Assembly: GCA_016296675.1 (NCBI GenBank)
Contig: JAEDIV010000154.1
Coordinates: 1-5,635 of the forward strand
Source of the DNA: Clostridia bacterium
Lineage (GTDB): Bacteria; Bacillota; Clostridia; Christensenellales; Aristaeellaceae
Direction of reading: 5' to 3'
Length of the DNA stretch: 5,635 bases
Shown here: positions 1 through 5,591 of the stretch, piece by piece
How positions within the stretch are numbered: position 1 is the stretch's first letter
Layout of the letters: each line of letters starts with the position of its first letter
Position numbers and translations under genes: made by a program
The notes under the pieces: model-generated
The model's database searches: none
The model's input: only the letters and a program-made list of their open reading frames with translations
Told to the model about the DNA's origin: nothing

Positions 1-11
1 GAGGAAGTTAT

Positions 12-53
12 CTCCCTCTCCATACCTCTCCCGGAGGTTTGTTGATGATCTGA
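12..53 (+). repeat. 42-bp dispersed repeat, left copy
   Basis: This 42-bp stretch is the exact reverse complement of 5550-5591, with no mismatch. It contains a small hairpin, ACCTC (24-28) pairing with GAGGT (34-38). It also contains a GGAGG (33-37) followed after 7 nt by ATGATCTGA (45-53). Its right end coincides with the first base of the terminator stem at 53. The left end of the match is at 12, and bases 1-11 do not match the other copy. It looks like a REP- or MITE-like intergenic repeat, or a conserved 3'-UTR module. The family is not recognised with certainty. Confidence 0.9.
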
Positions 54-86
54 GAATGCCGAAGTTCATATCGGCATTCTTTTTTT
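53..86 (+). terminator. Intrinsic terminator of a plus-strand gene left of the window
   Basis: A perfect 10-bp stem pairs AGAATGCCGA (53-62) with TCGGCATTCT (71-80) around an 8-nt loop. T runs from 80 to 86. On the opposite strand the hairpin is not followed by a T-tract, so it is directional for plus-strand transcription. It would end a gene that lies before position 1 and converges on melA. The repeat at 12-53 would then sit in that gene's 3' untranslated region. Confidence 0.8.
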
Positions 87-91
87 ATATG

Positions 92-123
92 AAAAAGCCC
101 GGCAGTTTTACTGCCGGGTTTTT
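92..123 (-). terminator. Intrinsic terminator of the argS-manA-melA operon
   Basis: An 8-bp GC-rich stem pairs CCCGGCAG (98-105) with CTGCCGGG (111-118) around a 5-nt loop. In the minus direction the stem is followed by a short T run (complement of 92-96). On the plus strand it is followed by five T's (119-123), so it could work both ways. It begins about 12 nt after the melA stop codon, which fits the end of the minus-strand operon. Confidence 0.85.
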
Positions 124-134
124 GATGGTCATGA

Positions 135-1448
135 TTAATGAAATTTCGGCATCCAGTCTCCGTGGGCTTCGATCAGGGCGTCTACGAGCTTTATGGTATC
201 GTCGATATTGAGCTCAGAGGAGGTGTGGGGGTCGAGGAGGGCGGCCTGGTAGATATAGTCCTTTTTGAGGGTGCGGGCTGCTTCGATGGTGAGAAGCTGG
301 ACGTTTATGTTGGTGCGGTTGAGCGCGGCGCACTGCTCGGGGAGGTCTCCGATATAGCAGGGCATGACGCCGGACTTATCGACCATGCAGGGAACTTCGA
401 CAACGGCGTTTCTGGGAAGGTTCGTGATCAGACCGTTATTGAGTACGTTTCCGCCGATCTTATAGGGCTTGTTGGTTTCCATGGCTTCCATGATATAGGA
501 AGCGTATTCATGGGTGCGCTCGTGGGTGAGGGTGGGATTATTGATGAGCTCGTCCCTGCGCTTTTTCCAGTCTTCGATCTGGTGGATGCAGCGGCGCGGA
601 TATTCGTCGAGCGGGATATTGAACTTGTCAATGAGCTCCGGATACTTGTCCTTGATGAACCAGGGAGTGTATTCACTGTTGTGCTCGCTGGATTCGGTGA
701 TGTAGTAGCCGAAACGGCGCATGAGCTCGAGGCGCACCATATCGCCATGCTTTTCGGTGGCGTTTTTCTCAAGAGCGCGTCTCTTGACCTCGGGATAGAG
801 GTCTACACCGTCTTTGGTGAGCTCGAGAAGCCACGCCTGATGGTTGATGCCGGCGATCTTCCACTGAACGGAATCGTCGTATTCCATGCCGAGCTGGTTG
901 AGCAGGTGGCTTGCGCAGACCTGAACACTGTGGCAGAGACCGACGGTCTTAACATTGGTCATGCGAAGCATGGCGCCGGTCAGCATGGCCATGGGGTTGG
1001 TGTAGTTCAAAAACCACGCGTTCGGGCAGACCTGTTCCATATCGCGGGCAAAATCGATCATGACGGGGATGGTTCGAAGGGCGCGCATGATGCCGCCGAT
1101 TCCGAGGGTGTCGGCGATGGTCTGCTTGAGACCGAATTTCTTGGGAATCTCAAAGTCGATGATCGTGCAGGGATCATAGCCGCCGACCTGAATGGCGTTT
1201 ACGACATAATTGGCGCCGCGCAGGGCGTCCTTTCTGTTTTCTACGCCGAGATAGGTTTCGATTTTGGCTTTGTTGCCGAGGTTGTTGTTGATGGCGGAGA
1301 GCATGAGCTCGCTTTCGCGAAGGCGCTCCGCGTCGATGTCATAAAGCGCGATGACGCTTTCGGCGAGAGAGGGGGTCATCATGCTGTCGCCCAGCACGTT
1401 CTTTGCAAATACAGTGGAACCTGCGCCCATAAAAGTGATTTTCGGCAT
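135..1448 (-). CDS. melA: GH4 family NAD-dependent glycosidase, alpha-galactosidase (MelA) type
   Basis: This is a full-length 437-aa member of glycoside hydrolase family 4, whose usual length is about 430-450 aa. The family is cytoplasmic. It uses NAD+ and a divalent metal such as Mn2+, and cleaves by transient oxidation at C3 rather than by a classical acid/base mechanism. Visible landmarks are the N-terminal Rossmann GAGS (residues 8-11), LNYTNP (147-152), the metal-site motif CHSV (172-175), and GINHQAW (200-206) carrying the second metal-ligand histidine. SSEHNSEYTPWF follows at 253-264. In GH4 the residues after that Cys separate activities: as I recall, CHSV goes with alpha-galactosidases, whereas phospho-glucosidases carry CDMP or CNVP. 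Melibiose, raffinose-type sugars or galactosyl-oligosaccharides are therefore likely substrates. No signal peptide is seen. AGGAG lies 8 nt before the ATG, supporting this start. It is the last gene of the operon, 29 nt after manA. Alpha-glucosidase activity cannot be excluded. Confidence 0.9.
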   Translation of the reverse strand: MPKITFMGAGSTVFAKNVLGDSMMTPSLAESVIALYDIDAERLRESELMLSAINNNLGNKAKIETYLGVENRKDALRGANYVVNAIQVGGYDPCTIIDFEIPKKFGLKQTIADTLGIGGIMRALRTIPVMIDFARDMEQVCPNAWFLNYTNPMAMLTGAMLRMTNVKTVGLCHSVQVCASHLLNQLGMEYDDSVQWKIAGINHQAWLLELTKDGVDLYPEVKRRALEKNATEKHGDMVRLELMRRFGYYITESSEHNSEYTPWFIKDKYPELIDKFNIPLDEYPRRCIHQIEDWKKRRDELINNPTLTHERTHEYASYIMEAMETNKPYKIGGNVLNNGLITNLPRNAVVEVPCMVDKSGVMPCYIGDLPEQCAALNRTNINVQLLTIEAARTLKKDYIYQAALLDPHTSSELNIDDTIKLVDALIEAHGDWMPKFH

Positions 1449-1477
1449 ACTTCCATCTCCTGACTTATAGGTGTTTT

Positions 1478-2485
1478 TTATTCGGTGAGGCCGGCTACGT
1501 TTTCTGCGCGATAGCCGAGCGCGGCCTTCACATTTTCAGAATCGGGCATGCCGGACATAAGCACCGGCAGACGGCCGATGACGCACGCGCCCTTAACGCA
1601 TGCGGGAACGAGGGCGGTTTCAAAGGGAGCGAGGGCGATTTTGCCGCCGTCCCATTCGACTTCGCATTCGCCCATGGGGGTCAAAAAGGCCATCTTGCCT
1701 TCGGGAAGGGGCATGCGGCCTGCGACGTTCAGACGGGCGAGGGAGAAGTTTTCATCCGAAACAAAGTGGGTAATGCTTCCGCCTTCTGTAATAACGGTCG
1801 CGCCGGGAGTACGCTCCGCCTTGAGATTCGCACGGGTAACGTCGAGCGCTTTCTTCGTGTGCAGCTCGCGCGGCTTTCCGTCCTTTCCTACGCGGCCCCA
1901 GTCCCAGAAGCGGTAGGTGGCATCGCTTGACTGCTGGATTTCGTAGACCTGTACGCCGCCGCCCAGGGCATGCACCATGCCGTGGGGAATGTAATACACA
2001 TCGCCGGGACGGGCGATTTCCCAGTTAAGCGCGGATTCAAATTCGCCGCGGGCAACGATGTCGGAAAGGGGTTCGTCTGTGGGCTTTAAGCCGAAGGCGA
2101 TCTTTGCGCCGATTTCAGCGTTTAAGATCATCCATGCCTCGGTCTTTCCGTACTTGCCTTCGTTGGGAATGGCGTAGTCGTCGCCGGGATGAACCTGAAC
2201 GGAAAGGGTCTCCTTCGCATCCAGAATCTTAAGAAGCAGGGGAAAGGGCTTTTTTGCTTCGCCCACGATGGCTTCATAGTCCATATCGAGGACTTCCTTT
2301 AAGGTTTTGCCCTCGTATTCGCCGTTTACGATCACGCTTTCCATGCCGGAAAGGGCGCTGACTTCAAGGCTTTCGCCGCATCGGTCTGCCGGCGCGTCCT
2401 TCATGAAAACATCTCTTAACATGCTGCCGCCCCAGGGCGTCATTTCGCCGTGGCGGTAATAGGGCTTCATTTTCATTACATACAT
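1478..2485 (-). CDS. manA: Class I mannose-6-phosphate isomerase (Bacillus ManA type)
   Basis: The enzyme interconverts mannose-6-phosphate and fructose-6-phosphate. It is a zinc-dependent cupin protein of the cytoplasm. With the start chosen here it is 335 aa, slightly longer than the roughly 315 aa of the Bacillus enzymes. Landmarks in this numbering are the N-terminal TPWGG (16-20), VQVHPGD (96-102) with zinc ligand His99, and GKTEAW (113-118) with Glu116. PHGMVHALGGG (167-177) carries His172. EIQQSSDATYR (182-192) ends in the conserved active-site arginine. A second cupin half follows to the C terminus. The first in-frame ATG (2492-2494) directly touches the AAGGAGG, so it cannot be a good start. 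The ATG at 2483-2485 lies 9 nt from it and is preferred. The gene sits 34 nt after argS and 29 nt before melA with no terminator, so it is probably cotranscribed. It could feed mannose released from oligosaccharides into glycolysis or supply mannose-6-phosphate for glycans. Confidence 0.92.
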   Translation of the reverse strand: MYVMKMKPYYRHGEMTPWGGSMLRDVFMKDAPADRCGESLEVSALSGMESVIVNGEYEGKTLKEVLDMDYEAIVGEAKKPFPLLLKILDAKETLSVQVHPGDDYAIPNEGKYGKTEAWMILNAEIGAKIAFGLKPTDEPLSDIVARGEFESALNWEIARPGDVYYIPHGMVHALGGGVQVYEIQQSSDATYRFWDWGRVGKDGKPRELHTKKALDVTRANLKAERTPGATVITEGGSITHFVSDENFSLARLNVAGRMPLPEGKMAFLTPMGECEVEWDGGKIALAPFETALVPACVKGACVIGRLPVLMSGMPDSENVKAALGYRAENVAGLTE

Positions 2486-2494
2486 AGGGCGCAT

Positions 2495-2501
2495 CCTCCT
2501 T
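2495..2501 (-). promoter_or_regulatory. Ribosome binding site deciding the manA start
   Basis: On the minus strand this reads AAGGAGG, a full anti-16S match. It abuts the upstream ATG (2494-2492) with zero spacing and lies 9 nt before the ATG at 2485-2483. The latter spacing is normal, so translation should begin at the second ATG. A CCACC just upstream (2505-2509) could pair weakly with GGAGG around a 5-nt loop, with one A-A mismatch. Confidence 0.8.
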
Positions 2502-2519
2502 AAAGGTGGTTATTATTTC

Positions 2520-4229
2520 TTACATTCTCTCCGGCGCGCCGATGCCGATCAGGCCAAGTGCCGTCTTGATGGTGGTCTTGGCGGCGATGGTCAGGTTGAT
2601 CTTTGCGCGTCTTGCCGACATATCGTCATCCAGAATTCTGGATTCGTAATAGAATTTGTTGAACGCCTTGGCAAGTTCAACGCTGAAGCGTGTGATCAGG
2701 GAAGGCTCGCTTCTCTGAAGCGCCAGGCGGATGGTTTCCGGGAAGGCGTCGATGAGCTTGACAACAGCCTGCGCTTCGGGCGCGTTCAGCGCGGAATAAT
2801 CGGGCGCGGCTAAGCATTCGCCGGCTTTTCTGAGTACAGAGCAGCTTCTTGCATGGGTGTACATGACGTAGGGGCCGGTCTCGCCTTCGAAGTTGAGCGC
2901 GCGGTCCCACCAGAAGTCGATGTCCTTGATGCGGCCGTTGTACAGCGCAAAGAATACGACTGCGCCGATACCGATGGTCTTGGCAACCTCTTTCTTGTTT
3001 TCGAGGTTCGGGCTCTTTTCCTCGATGATGGCTTCGGCCTTTTCGATGGACTGGTTGAGAAGATCTTCAAGGTATACGATTCGGCCTTCGCGGGTGGACA
3101 GCGTCTGGCCTTCAAAGGAAACCATACCGAAATTGACGTGCTCGCAGCCTTTGGCCCAATCCCAGCCCAAAAGCTCCATAACTTTGAAAATCTGCTTGAA
3201 GTGCAGGTCCTGCTGATAGGCTACGACATAGAGGTTCTTGTCGAAATTATAGGTGTTGTGGCGGTAAAGCGCCGCGGCCAGATCGCGCGTGGCGTACAGC
3301 GTCGCGCCGTCGGAGCGCAGGATGATGGCGGGGGGCATGTTATAGTCATCCAGCTTAACGATCTGCGCGCCCTTGTCTTCGACGAGAAGGTTCTTTTCGC
3401 GAAGTTCATCGATGACCGGCTGCATCTTGTCGTTGTAGAAGCTTTCGCCGGCATAGGAGTCGAACGTTACGCCCAGCATATCGTATACGCGGTTGGCGTC
3501 GGCGAGAGTGACTTCCTTGAACCAGTTGAAAATTTCAAGCGCCTCGGGATTTCCGTCTTCGATGGCCTTGAACCATGCTCTGCCTTCGTCATCCAGCGCG
3601 GGATTTTCCTTCGCCTCGGTGTTGAAGCGGACATAGAGCTTGACCATCTCGTCTACGCCGCCCTTGATGACGGTTTCCCTGTCGCCCCAGCGCTTGTAAG
3701 CAGCGATCATCTTGCCGAACTGGGTGCCCCAGTCGCCCAGGTGATTGACGCCGGTTACATTGTAGCCGAGGAATTTGTACATTTTATAAAGCGCGTTTCC
3801 GATCATGGTGGTGGAAAGATGGCCGATGTGGAAGCGCTTTGCGATGTTGATGGAGGAATAGTCGATGACGATGTTTTTGCCTTCGCCGTCATTGCCGCTT
3901 CCGTAGCTTTCGCCCATTTTGAGCGCTTTTTCAAGCACTTCTTCAGAATAGGTTGCGCGGTTGACGAAGAAGTTGAGATAGCCTTTTACGCTCTCCACGC
4001 GATCAAGGAAGGGCGCGGAAATGTGCCCAGCGAGCGCGTCCGAAATCATGGGCGGGCCTTTTCTCAAGGTCTTGGAAAGCTTGAAGCAGGGCAGCGCATA
4101 GTCGCCCATCGCCTGATCCGGCGGGGTTTCCAGCATGCCGGCGGCAGTTTCCGCGTCGATTTCTGCGCCGGGGAAAGCGGTTTTGATGGCTTCGGCCGCC
4201 AATGCGGAAATTTCAGTTTTAAAGTCCAT
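2520..4229 (-). CDS. argS: Arginyl-tRNA synthetase
   Basis: ArgS charges tRNA-Arg with arginine using ATP, in the cytoplasm. It is a class I synthetase that normally needs the tRNA present for amino-acid activation. From the preferred start it is 569 aa, the usual length. Domains in order are the N-terminal additional domain (about 1-85), the Rossmann catalytic core (about 115-395) and the helical DALR anticodon-binding domain (about 450-569). Visible signatures are SSINIAKRFHIGHL with the HIGH tetrad at 134-137, GVNHLGDWGTQFGK (160-173), and a KMSK-region segment LSTREG (377-382) that lacks the canonical lysines. YTHARS in the anticodon domain and a C-terminal end in PERM are also typical. 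The first in-frame ATG (4242-4244) has only a poor upstream site. The ATG at 4227-4229 follows GGAG by 9 nt and gives the typical N terminus MDFKTEI. It is first in the operon, 34 nt before manA. Confidence 0.97.
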   Translation of the reverse strand: MDFKTEISALAAEAIKTAFPGAEIDAETAAGMLETPPDQAMGDYALPCFKLSKTLRKGPPMISDALAGHISAPFLDRVESVKGYLNFFVNRATYSEEVLEKALKMGESYGSGNDGEGKNIVIDYSSINIAKRFHIGHLSTTMIGNALYKMYKFLGYNVTGVNHLGDWGTQFGKMIAAYKRWGDRETVIKGGVDEMVKLYVRFNTEAKENPALDDEGRAWFKAIEDGNPEALEIFNWFKEVTLADANRVYDMLGVTFDSYAGESFYNDKMQPVIDELREKNLLVEDKGAQIVKLDDYNMPPAIILRSDGATLYATRDLAAALYRHNTYNFDKNLYVVAYQQDLHFKQIFKVMELLGWDWAKGCEHVNFGMVSFEGQTLSTREGRIVYLEDLLNQSIEKAEAIIEEKSPNLENKKEVAKTIGIGAVVFFALYNGRIKDIDFWWDRALNFEGETGPYVMYTHARSCSVLRKAGECLAAPDYSALNAPEAQAVVKLIDAFPETIRLALQRSEPSLITRFSVELAKAFNKFYYESRILDDDMSARRAKINLTIAAKTTIKTALGLIGIGAPERM

Positions 4230-4238
4230 ATGTGTCAA

Positions 4239-4242
4239 CTCC
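4239..4242 (-). promoter_or_regulatory. Ribosome binding site deciding the argS start
   Basis: The minus strand reads GGAG here, with a 9-nt spacer to the ATG at 4229-4227. The longer alternative start at 4244 would place this GGAG inside the coding region and has only GAGAG three bases upstream. With the promoter candidate at 4264-4292, the shorter reading also leaves a normal leader of about 28 nt. Confidence 0.6.
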
Positions 4243-4263
4243 ATTTGCTCTCATTTGATGTCC

Positions 4264-4292
4264 ATTATACAGGATTTTGAAGAAAAAGTCCA
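4264..4292 (-). promoter_or_regulatory. Sigma-A-like promoter for argS-manA-melA
   Basis: On the minus strand a perfect TATAAT box (complement of 4264-4269) lies 17 nt downstream of TGGACT (complement of 4287-4292), which matches the TTGACA consensus at 4 of 6 positions. Transcription would begin near 4257, giving a leader of about 28 nt to the preferred argS start. That is far too short for a T-box or other large leader riboregulator. Confidence 0.65.
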
Positions 4293-4385
4293 TAGAGGAA
4301 AGCGGGTTCGGACGGTTTGTCTTTAAAATGATTTGGCGAATGCATTGGTTTAAGTCGGGAGGAGAAAACCAAATCTTACATTCTT

Positions 4386-4414
4386 TTGACAAAACCTGCG
4401 CAAAGCAGAATAGT
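4386..4414 (+). promoter_or_regulatory. Upstream sigma-A-like promoter candidate for the exported-protein gene
   Basis: A perfect TTGACA (4386-4391) is followed after 17 nt by AATAGT (4409-4414), which matches TATAAT at 4 of 6 positions. Transcription would start near 4421, about 55 nt before the gene. A closer box with a better -10 is at 4440-4445, so this may be a second, tandem promoter or a chance match. Confidence 0.4.
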
Positions 4415-4416
4415 TC

Positions 4417-4445
4417 TTGTATTGAAGGGAGGAATTTAGTATAAT
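4417..4445 (+). promoter_or_regulatory. Proximal promoter candidate for the exported-protein gene
   Basis: A perfect TATAAT (4440-4445) lies 17 nt after a weak TTGTAT (4417-4422, 3 of 6 matches to TTGACA). The expected start near 4452 leaves a leader of about 25-30 nt ending in a strong AAGGAGG. The poor -35 could mean weak basal use or activation by a regulator. Confidence 0.55.
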
Positions 4446-4465
4446 ATAGAAAATTCTTGTTCTAT

Positions 4466-4472
4466 AAGGAGG
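4466..4472 (+). promoter_or_regulatory. Ribosome binding site of the exported-protein gene
   Basis: AAGGAGG lies 4 nt before the ATG at 4477 and 10 nt before the ATG at 4483. Spacing does not clearly settle the start. Either gives the same signal peptide with a two-residue difference at its N terminus. Confidence 0.8.
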
Positions 4473-4476
4473 GCGT

Positions 4477-5496
4477 ATGACAATGAGGTGTGCAAAAGCG
4501 TTATTGGCGTTGGTTCTGGTTATCATGATGGTTGCACCGAGCGCGCTGGCCGTTCAGTATGTGACGTTTGAAGATGTTCCGGGCGAGTGGAACAACTATG
4601 AATCCGGTGTGCGCTGGATGGGCGTTGAATATGCGCCCACGTCCGATTACGCGTGGGTGGACACGGAATTGCTCGACGGCGGTCAGGTTGCGCCGGGCGT
4701 ATTTGAATTTATTGCGGATCCCGAGTATGCATATGAAAATCCGAACAATGTCTGCGCGTATCTGTACATCGATGCGCCGGGCGAAATAATGTATGTCAGC
4801 GCGTTTGAGGGAAACTGGTCGACGAAGGAATATATGTTTATGAACTATATTGCCACCGACGGCATTTATGTCGATCTGTTCCTTCCCTCCTTTGACCAGG
4901 ACGGAAATCTTTTGAACACCGACCGCATCTATCTTTACGAATATGAAGTGAACGGAAAATGGCACTATGAATGCGTGACGTTCTATTTCCGCTATGACGG
5001 AGAAGAAACGCGTTCATTCCTGCCGCCGGCAAGCATGAGCGCAGCGGACGAAGAAACGGAGGCTGCGCCCGCGCCCGAACAGGCAAAGGAATCTGACAAC
5101 ACCGCTAATCATGAAAATACTGATGAAATGACACTTCCGTCCGATCCCGCTGATTCCAATGAGGATACTGCCGGCGGCGAAGCATATTCTGTCGGCATTA
5201 TCGGCGGCGCGGACGGCCCGACAAGCGTGATCGTCGCCGGTTCGGAGAACAAGGGATTTTCCGGGTTTTTTGAAAATGTATTCTCCGGCATTGCAAGCGG
5301 CATCGAAGAGGAAATGACGGCGGAGGAATCTGCGAAAACCCAAACGCAGACAGAGGACGATCCTGCGCCGGAAACCGAAACGAACGAGAATGCTGCGGAA
5401 AGCAACGAGGAAGAAGAAACCGCTGCCGAAGCTACCGCTGACGAGCCAAAAGGCGGAATGCGAGATTTCTTCTCGGGCATGTTCGGAGGATTCTAA
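4477..5496 (+). CDS. Exported protein of unknown function with OadB-like GGADGPT motif and acidic linkers
   Basis: I do not recognise the family as a whole. The 339-aa product starts with a clear signal peptide: a short basic n-region, a hydrophobic stretch at about 9-20, and a likely cleavage after SALA at residue 25. No lipobox cysteine, LPXTG or C-terminal anchor is seen, so it is probably secreted or loosely wall-bound. Residues 26-185 form an aromatic- and acid-rich, probably beta-type domain with cysteines at 93 and 166. Residues 186-235 and 276-327 are Glu/Ala/Thr/Asn/Pro-rich linkers that look disordered. Between them, residues 237-255 read YSVGIIGGADGPTSVIVAG, very close to the conserved motif of the sodium-translocating decarboxylase beta subunit, whose transmembrane body is missing here. 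Two short hydrophobic segments, FSGFFENVFSG (261-271) and FFSGMFGGF (331-339), follow the motif and end the protein. It is divergently transcribed from argS with its own promoter and appears monocistronic. Automated pipelines might label it a decarboxylase beta subunit, which the architecture does not support. Confidence 0.85.
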   Translation: MTMRCAKALLALVLVIMMVAPSALAVQYVTFEDVPGEWNNYESGVRWMGVEYAPTSDYAWVDTELLDGGQVAPGVFEFIADPEYAYENPNNVCAYLYIDAPGEIMYVSAFEGNWSTKEYMFMNYIATDGIYVDLFLPSFDQDGNLLNTDRIYLYEYEVNGKWHYECVTFYFRYDGEETRSFLPPASMSAADEETEAAPAPEQAKESDNTANHENTDEMTLPSDPADSNEDTAGGEAYSVGIIGGADGPTSVIVAGSENKGFSGFFENVFSGIASGIEEEMTAEESAKTQTQTEDDPAPETETNENAAESNEEEETAAEATADEPKGGMRDFFSGMFGGF

Positions 5497-5513
5497 ACAG
5501 CACTGAACCCATG

Positions 5514-5550
5514 AAAAACGGCGTACAGACAGTTTGTCTGTGCGCCGTTT
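5514..5550. terminator. Bidirectional terminator-like hairpin after the exported-protein gene
   Basis: A 16-bp stem with one G-T pair joins 5516-5531 to 5535-5550 around a 3-nt GTT loop. On the plus strand only three T's end the stem before CAG. On the minus strand the stem is followed by a run of five T's (complement of 5514-5518). It probably ends the exported-protein gene, 17 nt after its stop, and works at least as well for a minus-strand gene entering from the right. Confidence 0.75.
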
Positions 5551-5591
5551 CAGATCATCAACAAACCTCCGGGAGAGGTATGGAGAGGGAG
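5550..5591 (-). repeat. 42-bp dispersed repeat, right copy (inverted)
   Basis: This is the exact reverse complement of 12-53 over 42 bp, checked base by base. As in the left copy, the end carrying ATGATCTGA abuts a terminator hairpin (here 5516-5550), while the hairpin sequences themselves are unrelated. The two copies bracket a block of about 5.5 kb holding all four genes. Confidence 0.9.

Noticed and set aside
138..1463. 441-aa plus-strand ORF covering almost the whole of melA
   Set aside because: It is the antisense shadow of the GH4 gene. The product has no recognisable motif and is Gly/Val/Asp-rich as expected from reverse-complemented codons, while the opposite strand encodes a full GH4 protein.
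2495..2509. Hairpin hiding the manA Shine-Dalgarno (GGAGG pairing with CCACC)
   Set aside because: Only four pairs with a central mismatch and a 5-nt loop; too weak to claim regulation.
4233..4238. TTGACA on the minus strand at the 5' end of argS
   Set aside because: A paired -10 would fall inside the argS coding region and is weak (TGAAAT). The TATAAT at 4264-4269 is in a better place.
2853..4280. 475-aa plus-strand ORF antisense to argS
   Set aside because: It is a shadow of argS codon usage, has no known motif, and would overlap the argS promoter. The minus strand holds an intact ArgS.
4328..4444. 38-codon plus-strand ORF in the divergent intergenic region
   Set aside because: There is no Shine-Dalgarno site before its ATG, it runs across both promoter candidates, and its product has no recognisable feature.
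4386..4445. Pairing the TTGACA at 4386 with the TATAAT at 4440 as a single promoter
   Set aside because: The spacing is 48 nt, far from the 16-18 nt needed, so they were treated as parts of two separate candidates.
12..5591. Reading the block as a transposon with terminal inverted repeats
   Set aside because: No transposase or recombinase gene is present, no target-site duplication is seen next to the repeats, and the cargo includes the housekeeping argS. Dispersed intergenic repeats explain the arrangement better.
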